64,000 nucleotides of DNA from Costus lasius (GCA_027563935.2 CM050450.1:7547957-7611956), one strand, 5' to 3'. Shown: positions 35,171-46,229, numbered from the stretch's first letter. Notes: generated by a model not told the origin, from the sequence alone. Numbers and translations are program-made.

Positions 35171-36791
35171 TGATGTAGGGTGAAAATATGGGAGGTTAAA
35201 GTTGAAATTTTGTTACTGATTTCAATGGCAAAATCTCAGGAGGCAATAATAAGAAATTATAATGCAAACAACTAAATAGATATGCTCTCAATCAACTAAG
35301 TAAACATGCTCTCAATTTTAAATGAAAAATTCTATCAAGTTTGCATGCACTAAAATATAGGGCAGATACAATCAATATTAATAAGTAAAATTACCTAAGC
35401 AGGGTGCTAAAAATTTAGGGAAATATACCTTTGAACGAATCAGCCCTTTCACGTGTATACGGACTGGGGAAACAAGTGTCGTGAGTCCGTTTGGAGATGG
35501 CACTGGCGTTGACTACGGCAAATGGCGTGCTGGCGATGAAGATGGCAGCAAATCCCGATCAGAGGGAGATATTGCTCTATTTGCAGAAGGAACGTGGCGC
35601 TCGGGCTGGCCGAGTCGCGACGATTGATGAGACCGATCAGAGGCGTCCGGTGATCATTCGGGTAGAATGGCGGGTGGATCCAAAAGAGTGGGGAGCAGCG
35701 TTGCAGGAGGCGTTGAAGGTGATTGAAGCAGTGTTGAAGTGGACTGCGGGTAAGTTCTGCGGGTGAAGGCGGCAAGCGAGAGGGAAAGGCAGCGCCAGAT
35801 TCCTCAAGAGGCGCTGGAGGAGATTGACGAGGAGGTGGCGAAATTCAACGAATGGAAGGTTTCAGATGTGAAGGAGGAGCGGCACTGAAGTTCTTAGGGT
35901 TCAGCGATGCCGGGCGGCGATATCATGTAGGAGCGTTGAGGTTTCCGTCGACGGGAGAAGGAAAGCGGCAGATTCGGGAAATCAAAGGGATCTTGTCGAT
36001 GCATGAGATTTGATTCAGAGTCGTCCGCTCGGTGGATCAATGGCCGAAAATATGAGACGATGTCAAGAGGTGATGACGGAGGTGGAAGAGAGATTGGCAG
36101 CGATTTCTGCAAAGGAAGTGATGGCCGGCGACTACGACGACGACGACGGAGGGGAAGGTGGCGAGCAGATATTGATGAGTGCAGACTGGATGGCGTGAGG
36201 AGAGGCTGGCATGCAGATATGGGAGCGGCGATCGAATAGGAAGAGGGATTTAGGGTTTGTTTGTTGTTCGTGGAAGATGATGGCTGCTGGATTTCTGGAT
36301 GGAGAAGGGACATATGCGTGTGGCTGAGTTTCGCAGGGAAAGGTGGTGAGTTGCAGAGGAGTATCACGGGTGATAATGTTGGACGAGAAAAGGGATGTGG
36401 AGGCTGGGTTTCGGCAATGAATCACTGGGGAAGATGGAAAAACCTGGCAGAATGAAAATTTTAGCCCTCACGGCCTGCACCAAAGGTGCGAAAATAAGCC
36501 CTCACGGCCAACACCAAAGGTGCGAGAACAATGTAATGAAAATTTTAATTAAGCCAAAGTTGATCGTTCCCTTTAGGGATTACAATGCTTAAGTAGAGAT
36601 TTACCATAGCTAAATTTGGCTAATCCAAATTCTACTAGGAATTGCTACAATTCAAAATAAAAATAAAATAATGTCCTAATACAAATATCTAATAAAAGAA
36701 AATAAATATAATGTCAATCACTTGTGCGATAGCGGGCCGGCTTTCGTTGGGCCTTTGTAGATCTTCTGGGCCTATCTTTATGTCCTCATTA
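35171..36791 (-). repeat. 3' LTR of the gypsy-type element
   Basis: 1621 bp, collinear with the other LTR. It holds an extra tandem copy of about 36 bp near 36470-36530 (AGCCCTCACGGCC..) and a short extra stretch near 36200. A 91-codon frame at 35491-35766 is open in both LTRs. Confidence 0.9.
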
Positions 36792-36916
36792 ATTCTCCCG
36801 AGGGACGAAAAATTCACCTCCGGTGAATTGTAAAAATTATGGGCATCCAACTTTTCTAGTGCGATTTGTCGTTTGTCTTCAAGAATCCATGTGTTATCTG
36901 TATCTGGATGATTCTT

Positions 36917-37639
36917 CTACTTTACCAGGTATTGAAATTCTGATTGATCAGGATGAACAATTTGATCTTCTAGGATGGCTTTAATCTCGTCATTTTCTAC
37001 TTCCGGTAGATGTTGTGATGTTACTTCACTTGATTCTGGTTCTTCCAGTGTATAATACAATGATATATCTTCCACATTAAAAATAGGACTAATTTCCAAA
37101 TTTTTAGGTACATCCACAACATAGGCATTTTCACTTATTTTATGTTTAATCGTAAATGGACCTATACTTCTTGCATGCAATTTCTTGATAGAACCAGGTG
37201 GAAGTCTCTCAGCTCTCAATCTCACCATCACTCTATCTCCCTCACTGAAATTTTGTGGCTTACAATGTTTGTCTGCATTGCTCTTATACTTATCATTGCT
37301 TTCTGAGATTTTGTGTCTGATTTCAGTATGAAGTTCATGGATATGTTTAACAAAAGAAGCAGCAGAGTGTGATCGTCAGGTAGAAGCAGGTAGGGGTAAG
37401 AGATCAATTGGTTTATTAGGTTGCATACCAAGGATCACTTGAAACGGGCTGAGGCCAGTTGTCCTGTTCACTACACTATTGAATGCAAACTCAGCTGTTG
37501 GCAATATATCTTCCGAGTTGGTTACATGATCCCTAATAAGGCATCTTAACAAATCACTTAAACTTCTATTAACGATTTTGGTCTGACCATCAGTTTGAGG
37601 GTGATAGGCAGATGAAAATTTAAGTTTTGTGTCTAACAA
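36917..37639 (-). pseudogene. gypsy integrase remnant
   Basis: Minus-strand frame 37639-37376 carries FSSAYHPQTDGQTKIVNRSL, then EFAFNSVVNRTTGLSPFQV, the end of a gypsy integrase core. In the usual HPQTDGQTE motif the catalytic glutamate is here lysine. A second frame, 37231-36917, has the C-terminal domain (RLPPGSIKKLHARSIGPF, then NVEDISLYY). A frameshift separates them and the N-terminal half of the integrase is gone. Confidence 0.85.
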
Positions 37640-37717
37640 TGTCCATAAGATTTTTTAAAAGTAACTTACAAAACGAATGCTCCTATCAGGAGGCTTTGGA
37701 TCAAGTTTAAAGGGTCC

Positions 37718-38935
37718 TCAGGTTTCCTTAAAGGTATGAGATCCTAATTCAAGTTGGTTGCAATCTATAGGTGTAGGATCCTCTATGTCCAAAGGTTGGG
37801 TAGAAATATCTAATTTAGGCTCATTTGTTCCTAAGGGTGTACTTAGGGATTCTATGTATGACTTGGGAGGTTCTAACTTAAGCTGTATAGAAGGTTCCTC
37901 TATGTCTTGAGTTCCTAGATCATGCTCTTGGTCAATAGGTTGCTCATCATCTAAGTTTCTCTCTATGGGTTCCTTGGGTGTGTGGTTTCCTAAGTGTTCA
38001 TGAGGTTTTGGATAAGGACCTGGACAAGGCTCTTGGTCATCTAGAGAGATTAGGTCTAACTTAGGTTTATCTTGAGGTTGTAGAAGACCTATAGCTTTAG
38101 GGTCAAGTTGGTTCCTAGGCATATCATCTAAGGTAAAAGATCCGAACTTAAGTTTAGGTTCATCTAGAAGAGTCTCTAATGTTGAATTAGGGTTAGGTTG
38201 ACTCTCAAACAAATCATCTAAGGATTCCCTAGTAGTGGATCCAGCCCCTTCTAAGGATATGTCTTGAGAAGGTGTAGGTAGCTTAGGTTCTAAGGTCTCT
38301 TGAGAGGTGGAAGGGTTGACTACCTTAGGGGGTTTTGGTTTGGCCCTTGTGATCTTAATCTTGGAGTCATGACACCTTAAGATGTAAGAATCATTTCGAC
38401 TTTGGTGGTATCCGTTAACATCATTTAACCAAGGTTCTCCTAGATGCACATGGTATGTACCTTCTAAGGGTAAGACATCACACCATACTTCAAATAAGAT
38501 ACCTAACTTAATAGGTACAAGGCACTTAAGGTTCACTAGGGTTTTTGTGCCATCATCCCTACTAATGGTGTAAGGGTAGGTTTTAGGCTTAGTGTCAAAA
38601 CCAAATCTATCAATGGCACTAGGAGTGATGAAGTTAAACCCTATGGTTTCATCTATGGCAACCTTACACATCTTATCTCTCATTCTAGTGTAGGTGTGAA
38701 AAAAGTCATTCATAAGGGTGATCCTATAAGTTGGGAGTCTCTCTAAATACCAGCTATAGGGTTTATCTAAACGACTGTTAAGACGCACTACTAGTTCTTC
38801 ATGTTGTACCAACCTAGAGTCAATTGCGTCCATTTGGGCATTCAGTCGTTCAAGTGTCTTGGACAATTGGTCTCGTTCATTATTGGAACTAGACATAACT
38901 GGGGGTTGATATTCCTGTTCTGATCTTGTGGTCAT
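37718..38935 (-). CDS. gypsy gag/protease-like ORF, 405 codons
   Basis: A long intact minus-strand frame. Residues about 20-60 form a coiled-coil-like segment (LERLNAQMDAIDSRLVQHEE). Residues about 95-195 resemble a degenerate retropepsin region: IDETIGFNFITPSAIDRFGF where active proteases have IDTGATHNFI, then LGILFEVWCDVLPL and HLGEPWLNDV. The DTG catalytic triad is not intact. The C-terminal half is acidic and proline-rich with repeated EPKL motifs. It lies within a retroelement without its own RT, so any product would need help in trans. Function not established. Confidence 0.7.
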   Translation of the reverse strand: MTTRSEQEYQPPVMSSSNNERDQLSKTLERLNAQMDAIDSRLVQHEELVVRLNSRLDKPYSWYLERLPTYRITLMNDFFHTYTRMRDKMCKVAIDETIGFNFITPSAIDRFGFDTKPKTYPYTISRDDGTKTLVNLKCLVPIKLGILFEVWCDVLPLEGTYHVHLGEPWLNDVNGYHQSRNDSYILRCHDSKIKITRAKPKPPKVVNPSTSQETLEPKLPTPSQDISLEGAGSTTRESLDDLFESQPNPNSTLETLLDEPKLKFGSFTLDDMPRNQLDPKAIGLLQPQDKPKLDLISLDDQEPCPGPYPKPHEHLGNHTPKEPIERNLDDEQPIDQEHDLGTQDIEEPSIQLKLEPPKSYIESLSTPLGTNEPKLDISTQPLDIEDPTPIDCNQLELGSHTFKET

Positions 38936-38940
38936 GATGT

Positions 38941-39030
38941 AGATTTCTTTTTTTCTTTTCTTTTTCTTTTTTTTCTCTCTTCTTTTTTTTTTCTCTTTTT
39001 TTTTTCTCTCTCTCTTTTTTTTATATGGAT
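38941..39030. repeat. pyrimidine-rich tract
   Basis: TTTCTT/CTCT low-complexity run between the gag start and the primer site of the gypsy-type element; purine-rich on the element's sense strand. Confidence 0.9.
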
Positions 39031-39040
39031 CTCAGTTTGA

Positions 39041-39096
39041 TATGAAGTAGTGGATGAGGATCAAGGTTTATGAAGTAGTGGATGAGGATCAAGGTT
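39041..39096. repeat. perfect 28-bp tandem duplication in the element leader
   Basis: Two copies of a unit starting TATGAAGTAGTGGATGAGG at 39041 and 39069. Confidence 0.9.
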
Positions 39097-39097
39097 T

Positions 39098-39109
39098 GCT
39101 CTGATGCCA
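39098..39109 (-). other. primer binding site of the gypsy-type element
   Basis: On the minus strand TGGCATCAGAGC, one base from the initiator-methionine primer site, three bases after the 5' LTR. Confidence 0.82.
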
Positions 39110-39112
39110 ATT

Positions 39113-40678
39113 TGATGTAGGGTGAAAATATGGGAGGTTAAAGTTGAAATTTTGTTACTGATTTCAATGGCAAAATCTCAGGAGGCAATAACAAGAAATT
39201 ACAATGCAAACAACTAAATAGATATGCTCTCAATCAACTAAGTAAACATGCTCTCAATTTTAAGTGAAAAATTCTATCAAGTTTGCATGCACTAAAATAT
39301 AGGGCAGATACAATCAATATTAATAAGTAAAATTACCTAAGTAGGATGCCAAAAATTTAGGGAAATATACCTTTGAACGAATCAGCCCTTTCACGTGTAT
39401 ACGGACTGGGGAAACAAGTGTCGTGAGTCCGTTTGGAGATGGCACTGGCGTTGACTACGACTAATGGCGTGCTGGCGATGAAGATGGCAGCAAATCCAAA
39501 TCAGAGGGAGATATTGCTCTATTTGCAGAAGAAACGCGGCGCTCGTGCTGGCCGAGTCACGACGATTGATGAGACCGATCAGAGGCGTCCGGTGATCATT
39601 CGGGTAGAATGGTGGGCGGATCCAAAAGAGTGGGGAGCAGCGTTGCAGGAGGCGTCGAAGGTGATTGCCGTAGTGTTGAAGTGGACGGCGGGTAAGTTCT
39701 GCGGGTGAAGGTGGCAGGCGAGAGGAAAAGGCAGCGCTGGATTCCTCAAGAGGCACTGGAGGAGATTGACGAGGAGGTGGTGAAATTCAGCGGATGGAAG
39801 GTTTCAGGTGTGAAGGAGGAGCGGCGTCGGAGTTCTTAGGGTTCAGCGATGCCAGGCGACGATATCGTGTAGGAGCGTTGAGGTTTTCGTCGACGGGAGA
39901 AGGAAAGCGGCAGATTCGGAAAATCAGAGGGATCTTGTCGATGCGTGGGATTGGATTCAGAGTCGTCCGCTCGGTGGATCAATGGCCGGAAATACGAGAC
40001 GATGTCAAGAGGTGATGACGGAGGTGGAAGAGAGATTGGCGGCGATTTCTACAAAGGAAGTGATGGCCGGCGACGATGACGACGGAGGGGAAGGTGGCGA
40101 GCAGATATTGATGAGTGCAGACTGGATGGCGTGCAGATATGGGAGCGGCGGTCGAATAGGAAGAGGGATTTAGGGTTTGTTTGTTGTTCGTGGAAGATGA
40201 TAGCTGCTGGATTTCTGGATGGAGAAGGGACAGATGCGCGTGGCTGAGTTTCACAGGGAAAGGTGGTGAGTTGCAGAGGAGTATCACGGGCGACAATGTT
40301 GGACGAGAAAAAGGATGTGGAGGCTGGGTTTCGGCAATGAATCACTGGGGAAGATGGAAAAACCTGGTAGGATGAAAATTTTAGCCCTCACAGCCAACAC
40401 CAAAGGTGCAAGAACAATGTAACGAAAATTTTAATTAAGCCAAAGTTGATTGTTCCCTTTAGGGATTACAATGCTTAAATAGAGACTTACTATAGCTAAA
40501 TTTGGCTAATCCAAATCCTACTAGGAATTGCTAAAATTTAAAATAAAAATAAAATAATGTCCTAATACAAATATCTAATAAAAGAAAATAAAAATAATGT
40601 CAATCACTTGTGTGATAGCGGGCCGGCTTTCGTTGGGCCCTTGTAGATCTTCTGGGCCTATCTTTTATGTCCCCATCA
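39113..40678 (-). repeat. 5' LTR of the gypsy-type element
   Basis: 1566 bp. Over the first 170 bp it differs from the other LTR at about three sites, all transitions. The outer edge CCCATCA forms part of the target site of the hAT MITE at 40680. Confidence 0.9.
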
Positions 40679-40679
40679 C

Positions 40680-40821
40680 TAGGGGTGTCAATGGATATCC
40701 GACTTCGCGGGTATGCGACCCAACCCCGACCCGTTTTATGGCGGGTTCGGGTACCCGATTAGCTAATCGGGTCGGGTTCGGGTTTACTCCCATGGGTACC
40801 CACGGGTACCTAATACCCGAT

Positions 40822-40884
<63 letters not shown>

Positions 40885-41081
40885 GATTTTTTATAAATAT
40901 ATTTATTATTTTTATTATTTTATAGTTATATTTTATAAAAATAATTTAAAAATAAATATTTTAATTTAAACGGGTACCCGCGTTTAAATACCCGACTCGG
41001 GTTTAACCGGGTTCGGGTTTGGGGCGGGTCGGGTTTGGGTTTGGCAAAAAAGAGCAGGTACCCGACCCGTTGACATTCCTA
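40680..41081. mobile_element. hAT-type MITE, 402 bp, TIR TAGGGGTGTCAA
   Basis: TAGGGGTGTCAA at the left and the inverse of TAGGAATGTCAA at the right. The 8-bp target duplication CCCATCAC is perfect at 40672-40679 and 41082-41089. It is rich in CGGGT/ACCCG microrepeats and holds an (AT)n run at about 40826-40882. No ORF. Confidence 0.93.
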
Positions 41082-41093
41082 CCCATCACTTTC

Positions 41094-42330
41094 TCTCTAA
41101 GTAAATAAAGTATAAATGATTAATTACTAAGAAAAAACTAAAGCATTCTAAAGTAGTCAATAATTAAAGAAGAAACAGTAAAATATTATCACTGATTGAT
41201 TGCTAGATCGATCAATGAAGTCATTCTGCAGTGAGACGACAAACTCCATCCTATGAGCTATGTAAAAGTCGACGAGATTGTTCATTGACTAAAGCAATAA
41301 TAGGCGCTGAGTTCTCAATAATGGATCATATAATATGCAATAATCAATCCAAAATCCAACGTTTATTACTTAGACGGCAGCTCCAAAAAGCTCGGCGACG
41401 TGTTTTCCTTACAAATGCTCAAATGTTCATCGCGCGTATGCAGCTGACTCCGTCCAAGTAAATGGAGCCAGCCGCCATTTGGTTCCCCCACAAAAAAGTA
41501 AAAGCAGGAGTCTGCAGGCGAAGCTAATGCGAGTGGAAAGTCGTACAACTAATGGACGTGATCTCTACGGAAAAGGAAGAGCCGTTTGTTTGCGCGCACG
41601 TAAGATAAATGGATGATACAAAGCTTAAGGGAGGAGGAACTTTGTGGGGCATGCGTTGGAGGACACCATATGCGGCAAAGGAGGAGATCACGATGAGATC
41701 TACCCCTTAAGTGTGGGGCACTCTGCACTTCGTCTCGGCCTCTCGGTTTGGTCATTTGTTAGCCATTGACGATGGCTTTGGGGGTCCGGAAAAGACAGCT
41801 AATCTACTGCAATCATGCCAGGATTGAAGAATTGCTACGGGGCAAAAGATGCAAGCATTAATGTATAGAATTTTTGTTCTCCTTGTCTTTTTTATTTTAA
41901 TTGAATGATCCAAAGTAAGACGCTCATGGGTGGAGCAATAAGGTCTTCTTTATAAGATTTTGTTTTTTTTAAAAAAAACAAAGAATTAGGCTTCTGATTG
42001 ATTCTAGTCCTTAATTTTTTTTCGACGTAAGGACTTGCGTGCATAAGAGTAGTGATGTGTGAATCAGTTTTTATGGATAGTAGTAGATAGGGAGGAGGAT
42101 CGGTTCAATAGAAACCAATTTTATCGATAATTTAGATGTTGATACCAAAATAGATAATATTTTTATTAATAAAGGGTTAAATTTTGGTATTCATAATTTT
42201 TTTATCAATTTTTTTTGATAAATTTAGTTCAGTAAAATATTAGATTTTTTTTATTCGTTCATAATTTTAGATTGTATTTTCTTGAAAGGAACTCACATCG
42301 AAAAAAAAGAAATGGTGCTTTAATTATTAC
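41094..42330. other. intergenic, nothing recognised
   Basis: Mixed AT-rich sequence with short chance ORFs only. Confidence 0.45.
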
Positions 42331-42334
42331 TTTA

Positions 42335-42545
42335 ATAAAATAATAATTAAAGCGTATTTTTTTTTTCTTTCCACTGTAGATTTCTTTAAAAAAAACACAA
42401 CTTTAAACTTGCCATCTAAAATAAATTAAAAAAGGATATATCCTATATTGGGCCTGCTTAATTGTATGTTTACAAGGGCCCAATAAATTGCACAATACTG
42501 AACCAAAGCCCACTCTCTTGGCTTCCTGATGTCACCATTCATTAT
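42335..42545 (+). promoter_or_regulatory. duplicated, gene-less copy of the PHIP1 upstream region
   Basis: Shares, in order, blocks found at about 46960-47510 just before PHIP1: CCACTGTA-ATTT, AAAAAACACAAC, TTGGGCC-GC/CC, AAGG-CCCAA, then TGCCGAACC-like and TCTTGC-like segments. Two TGGGCC/GGCCCA site II-type boxes are kept in both. The coding part of PHIP1 does not follow here. Confidence 0.6.
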
Positions 42546-42889
42546 GGTTTGATATCTAGGTTGTTCAATCTCAACTTTGATGATCACTGATCACAGGTAG
42601 CATATATCTCAATGCAAAATGAGAGATGAAATCATCATCTTTAGGGTCTATTTTAGAGAAGAGAAATAAAGAGGGAAAGGAAAGAAATATAATTCTTTCC
42701 TTCTATTTCCTTAGTTTCAAAGAAGGGAAATATAAAAGGAAAGGAAATCTTTTCCAATTTTCTTTTCTTTCTCTCAAAAACTATTCCCTCGAAAAGAGGC
42801 AGAAATCTAATTTCCATTCTCTCGCCCAAAAAAAAACCCCGCTGCTCACTTTCATCCTCTCTCGCCCGCCGGAAGCTTGCCGTCCGAGC

Positions 42890-43255
42890 TCACCCCCTCC
42901 GTCCGGCCGGTGGGCGGCAAAGATCCTCTCCACGCTCGCCCCTCTCCAGTCGTCCAAGGCTCCGAGCTCGCCCCCCTCCTCTCCAGTTGTCCGAAGCTCC
43001 GAGCTCACCCCTCTCGTGCTCATGGATTTGGCGGAAGTGGTGTACGAGCTTGGCGCGAACGAAGAAGCAGCGGCGGCAGACGCGGCACAGGTAGGGGACG
43101 GGGGAGGGAGTAGTTGCCTCGGCATAGTCGGCAGCTCGGCGGGAGGCACGAGCGGCTCTGACTGGGGCGGTGGCGAAAGGCGTGGTGGTTGGCGTAGGCG
43201 ACGGAGAACCGAAGGCGGCCACGAGGTGTAGGCAACTACTCTCATCCCCTCTCAA
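42890..43255 (-). pseudogene. C2H2 zinc-finger gene fragment, possibly transposon-captured
   Basis: A minus-strand frame contains YLCRVCRRCFFVRAKLVHHF followed by RQIHEHER (about 43087-43013). This is a C-x2-C-x12-H-x5-H finger close in feel to fingers of plant NYN-domain nuclease-like proteins (CRVCGRRF...HF.QIHERE). The rest of that gene is not present. GC-rich sequence of about 400 bp sits abruptly between purine/pyrimidine-rich flanks (42650-42840 and 43470-43620), which suggests a captured fragment inside a repeat, but no TIRs were proven. Confidence 0.45.
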
Positions 43256-44019
43256 CCTCTTTCCACCTTCCTCCTCTCTCGCCTGCCCGAGCTCATCTGC
43301 CTTCCTCCCCTCTCGTCTGCCGAGCAGAGAGCTTGGTATGTAAATCAGCGAAGGCGAGGGCGTCGAGGACCGTGGGCGAAATAGAGGGCACGGGGAAGCT
43401 CTTCGCCAGCGAACGAGAAAGGTGAATCTCCACCGGAGAGGAGGTGGAAGACGAGCAAGAGACGATATTGAGGCTTTCTTTTTCCTATTGCTTTCTTTTC
43501 ACTAAAACAAGAGATCTGAAAAAGAAAGAAATTATTTTTTTTCTTTGTTATTTCTATTCTATCCTCATTTCTTTCCCCCGTTAGTTTCGTAGGCAACGAA
43601 ATATTTTTACACTTTTTGAGAGAAAAAAAAGAAAAACAAAGAAAAACAAAATAATAAAATAATAATAAAATAAAAAAATAATTATTTTTTTTATTTTTTA
43701 AGAAAAAATTAAGGGTGCATTTGGTATTGCGCCCTAGGCCGCACGCTGCCGGACATGTGCGGTCAAAGGCGCTCCGCCTTTTGTTATTTTCACCCACAAG
43801 AGAAGCGGGTATATGCTGTGGGCACTACCGGTCAAATGCGGGTCAACGTTTTACCTGTGCGCCCTGCAGTCCCAAACGCAACTAAGTATGATCCATTCGT
43901 TTTACGCAACATGGCACATCCTTTTGTATCACTTGTCAAAATCTTGTCTTTATGCCCTTGCATTAAAAAAAATAGCTCCCACATCCAAGTTGCTTGTGAG
44001 CTCTGCGTCACGTTCTGCA

Positions 44020-45148
44020 TTCTCTAATTTCTGTCGCTGTAGTCTTATGTCATCAATTCACAAAAATGCATCTCAGTCCAAATATTTTAACCCGGTAATT
44101 GAATAATTAGACCCATCAAACCATGAATCTGGCCACACTTTGTATTTTGTGATGCAATAGGGACTCAACTGATCTTGTCTCCGCTTTTATTCCCTTGGAT
44201 GCATTCATGACTCACACTATATAGTGCACTCTTCATACAAACTATGCATCATTTTAGTCATATTTCATTGGACAAAATCTAAAAAAAAGAGAATGAATCT
44301 AGTATCTAATACTGTAGATTCTAGATTTATTCTGTTTTTCTTTCTTTTCTTTATGGATTTCATCCAAAGAAACAGTCCCTTAGTGTCGCGATATCTCAAG
44401 ATGAATCTATGTGTATAATTTTGATAGTTATTTTATTCACTTAGATAATACTCGAGTGATCGAACTAAACACAAGTATTTCTTTTATGACGACACAAGAT
44501 CTAACATCAAAAATCTATATTTTGCAAGAAGAGAGGGAGTCCATTTCGATCAAATCATGCATCAAATTTCAGTTGCCTTGTCAATTGAGGAAGCACTATG
44601 TCTAAATTAGTCATAAGATAATGCCAAAATAATGCACAGCGGTACAACGCCACGCTTAAATTAGAAGGCCACACTGCTTTTCAAACTAGTGCACTTCTCT
44701 ATCGTTTCTTTTTTCGTTGACCAATCAGGACTGTTCTTGCCTCGTGTTCCTTAACCTTCGCCACTCAGAAATCAGGATATTAATCTTAAAGAATTTTCAG
44801 TGCACAAGTCCCAATATCGAAAGTACGCAAGGATGTACTGTCGTTGGATTAAAATATCATCTTATGGCGAAGATTTGTTTTTCCTTTTTGTGATTTTGAT
44901 TAAATAGTCTAAAATTGTAAAGGCTGCAGTGCACAGCCGATGGAGTTGAATTTGAACTTTGTCAGCTGAGTAAGATTCTGGTCAAACTATTCCATAGCTG
45001 AGTTCCTCTCATTGTTATTGTCAGAGTTGTAGGAAATGAAGAACAAGATTTATTTTACTAGAGAGAGAGAGAGCATACTACTAATAATTAATAGCGTTGA
45101 CTTTTCTGCAATTGTGAGAACATTGGATTGTTCCCGAACTGGTTCTAG
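44020..45148. other. 3' flank of MYB copy B, duplicated relative to 30.3-33.3 kb
   Basis: Segments near 44020-44100, 44585-44760 and 45080-45120 match segments near 30310-30400, 32530-32720 and 33220-33270 in the same order. No gene of its own. Confidence 0.6.
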
Positions 45149-45949
45149 TTAATAGTCGTGATGAATTAATTCTTCATCATCTTCCTGCTTCCACGGAAAT
45201 CGCTCGCCGGTGCAGTCATTCTTGAATTCATCGCTGACAGACTCAGCGGCGTCGAGCTCTGCCCATATCTCATCCATGCTGTAGGCCTCCTCCGCCGCGC
45301 TTTCCGTTTCATGGCCGTGCTTTGATGTCTCACCATTACCGGAGGCTGACGATCCATGGAACCAGGATGATGCAGACGAAGACGTTGACATCCAGGAGAG
45401 GGACGACGAGTTCATTGTCAGTGACTTCCGCTCCTGCGCCTCCTTCCTCATGTGCGTCCTCCAGTAGTTCTTGATCTCGTTGTCGGTGCGACCCGGAAGG
45501 CAGGCAGCGATTCGTGACCACCTGCACTCGTCGATCGATTGATATTAATAGGAAGATTAGGTGGTCAAATTATGATGTTGATTTAGAAAGAGGGTACGTA
45601 CCTGTTGCCCCATTTGGCATGGAGTTGGAGGACGAGGAGTTCTTCCTGGGGGTTGAGGCGGCCGTGCTTGAGGCCGGGGTGGAGGTAGTTGACCCAGCGC
45701 ATCCGGCAGCTCTTGCCGGACCTGTTGAGGCCTGCAACAAGAACAGACCACAACCGTGAAGCGAAAAAAAGATACAAAGCACGCACTGGATCCCCCGCCA
45801 CCGCTCAAACCTGAGACCTTAGCTAAGTGATCCCAACGCCTTTCACCGAACAAGCGCACATACCATACCAGTTGGGCATCCTCCTCCTTGGTCCACGGAC
45901 CTTTGCGCTCCGCCGCCTCAGCCACCTCAGCCGTCTCAGCCGCCGCCAT
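45149..45949 (-). CDS. R2R3-MYB transcription factor, MYB48/MYB59 class, copy B
   Basis: Three exons: 45949-45811, 45731-45602 and 45521-45149 (213 residues). Introns are 79 and 80 bp, GT-AG. R2 has [20 protein letters not shown], then [21 protein letters not shown]3 has [19 protein letters not shown] and [19 protein letters not shown]. The tail has [11 protein letters not shown], as in copy A. The ATG of [16 protein letters not shown] is preferred over an in-frame ATG at 46093 because a TATA box lies between them. It differs from copy A mainly in the first residues and the linker after the MYB repeats. Same family role expected: nuclear DNA binding. Confidence 0.92.
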
Positions 45950-46025
45950 CAGTATCTTTTCTTGCTGACCTCTCAAACTAATCGTGTCGTTGTCGTCGAG
46001 TGTGCTCGGCACAGGCCACTCGGGC

Positions 46026-46034
46026 GTTTTATAG
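46026..46034 (-). promoter_or_regulatory. TATA box of MYB copy B
   Basis: CTATAAAAC on the minus strand, about 80 bp before the chosen ATG and conserved in position with copy A. Confidence 0.72.
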
Positions 46035-46229
46035 GCCGCAGCTGGCTGAGCTGGTGCCATTTTTCTCGCTTTCTCACCGTTAGCTCCTCCCAATGCTTAT
46101 AATAATCCACAGAGTGCGCGGGGCTTCTGCCTTCTTAATTTAATACAAATTATTGGAGTGATTTTTAACTACATTGCACCAATATCATTAGAAATGTATA
46201 AAAAATCTATGGAGATATAATAGTGTTTC

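Larger units (their letters stand above)
35171..40678 (-). mobile_element. Ty3/gypsy-type non-autonomous LTR retrotransposon, minus orientation
   Basis: LTRs at 35171-36791 and 39113-40678 start TGATGTAGGG and end CATCA (CATTA in the left copy). The 5-bp target duplication CTTTC lies at 35166-35170. Its right-hand partner is at 41089-41093, displaced because a hAT MITE inserted at the junction. Only 2.3 kb lies between the LTRs: a gag/protease-like frame and an integrase tail, with no reverse transcriptase or RNase H. Direction is set by the primer site and the coding strand. Confidence 0.92.

Noticed and set aside
35491..35766. 91-codon LTR ORF as a host gene
   Set aside because: It is repeated in the other LTR with many amino-acid changes and no known domain; best read as LTR sequence that happens to be open.
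45557..46093. 178-codon ORF starting at 46093 as the MYB copy B protein
   Set aside because: It begins upstream of the conserved TATA box and reads through intron 1 out of frame; the spliced model with the ATG at 45949 preserves both MYB repeats.
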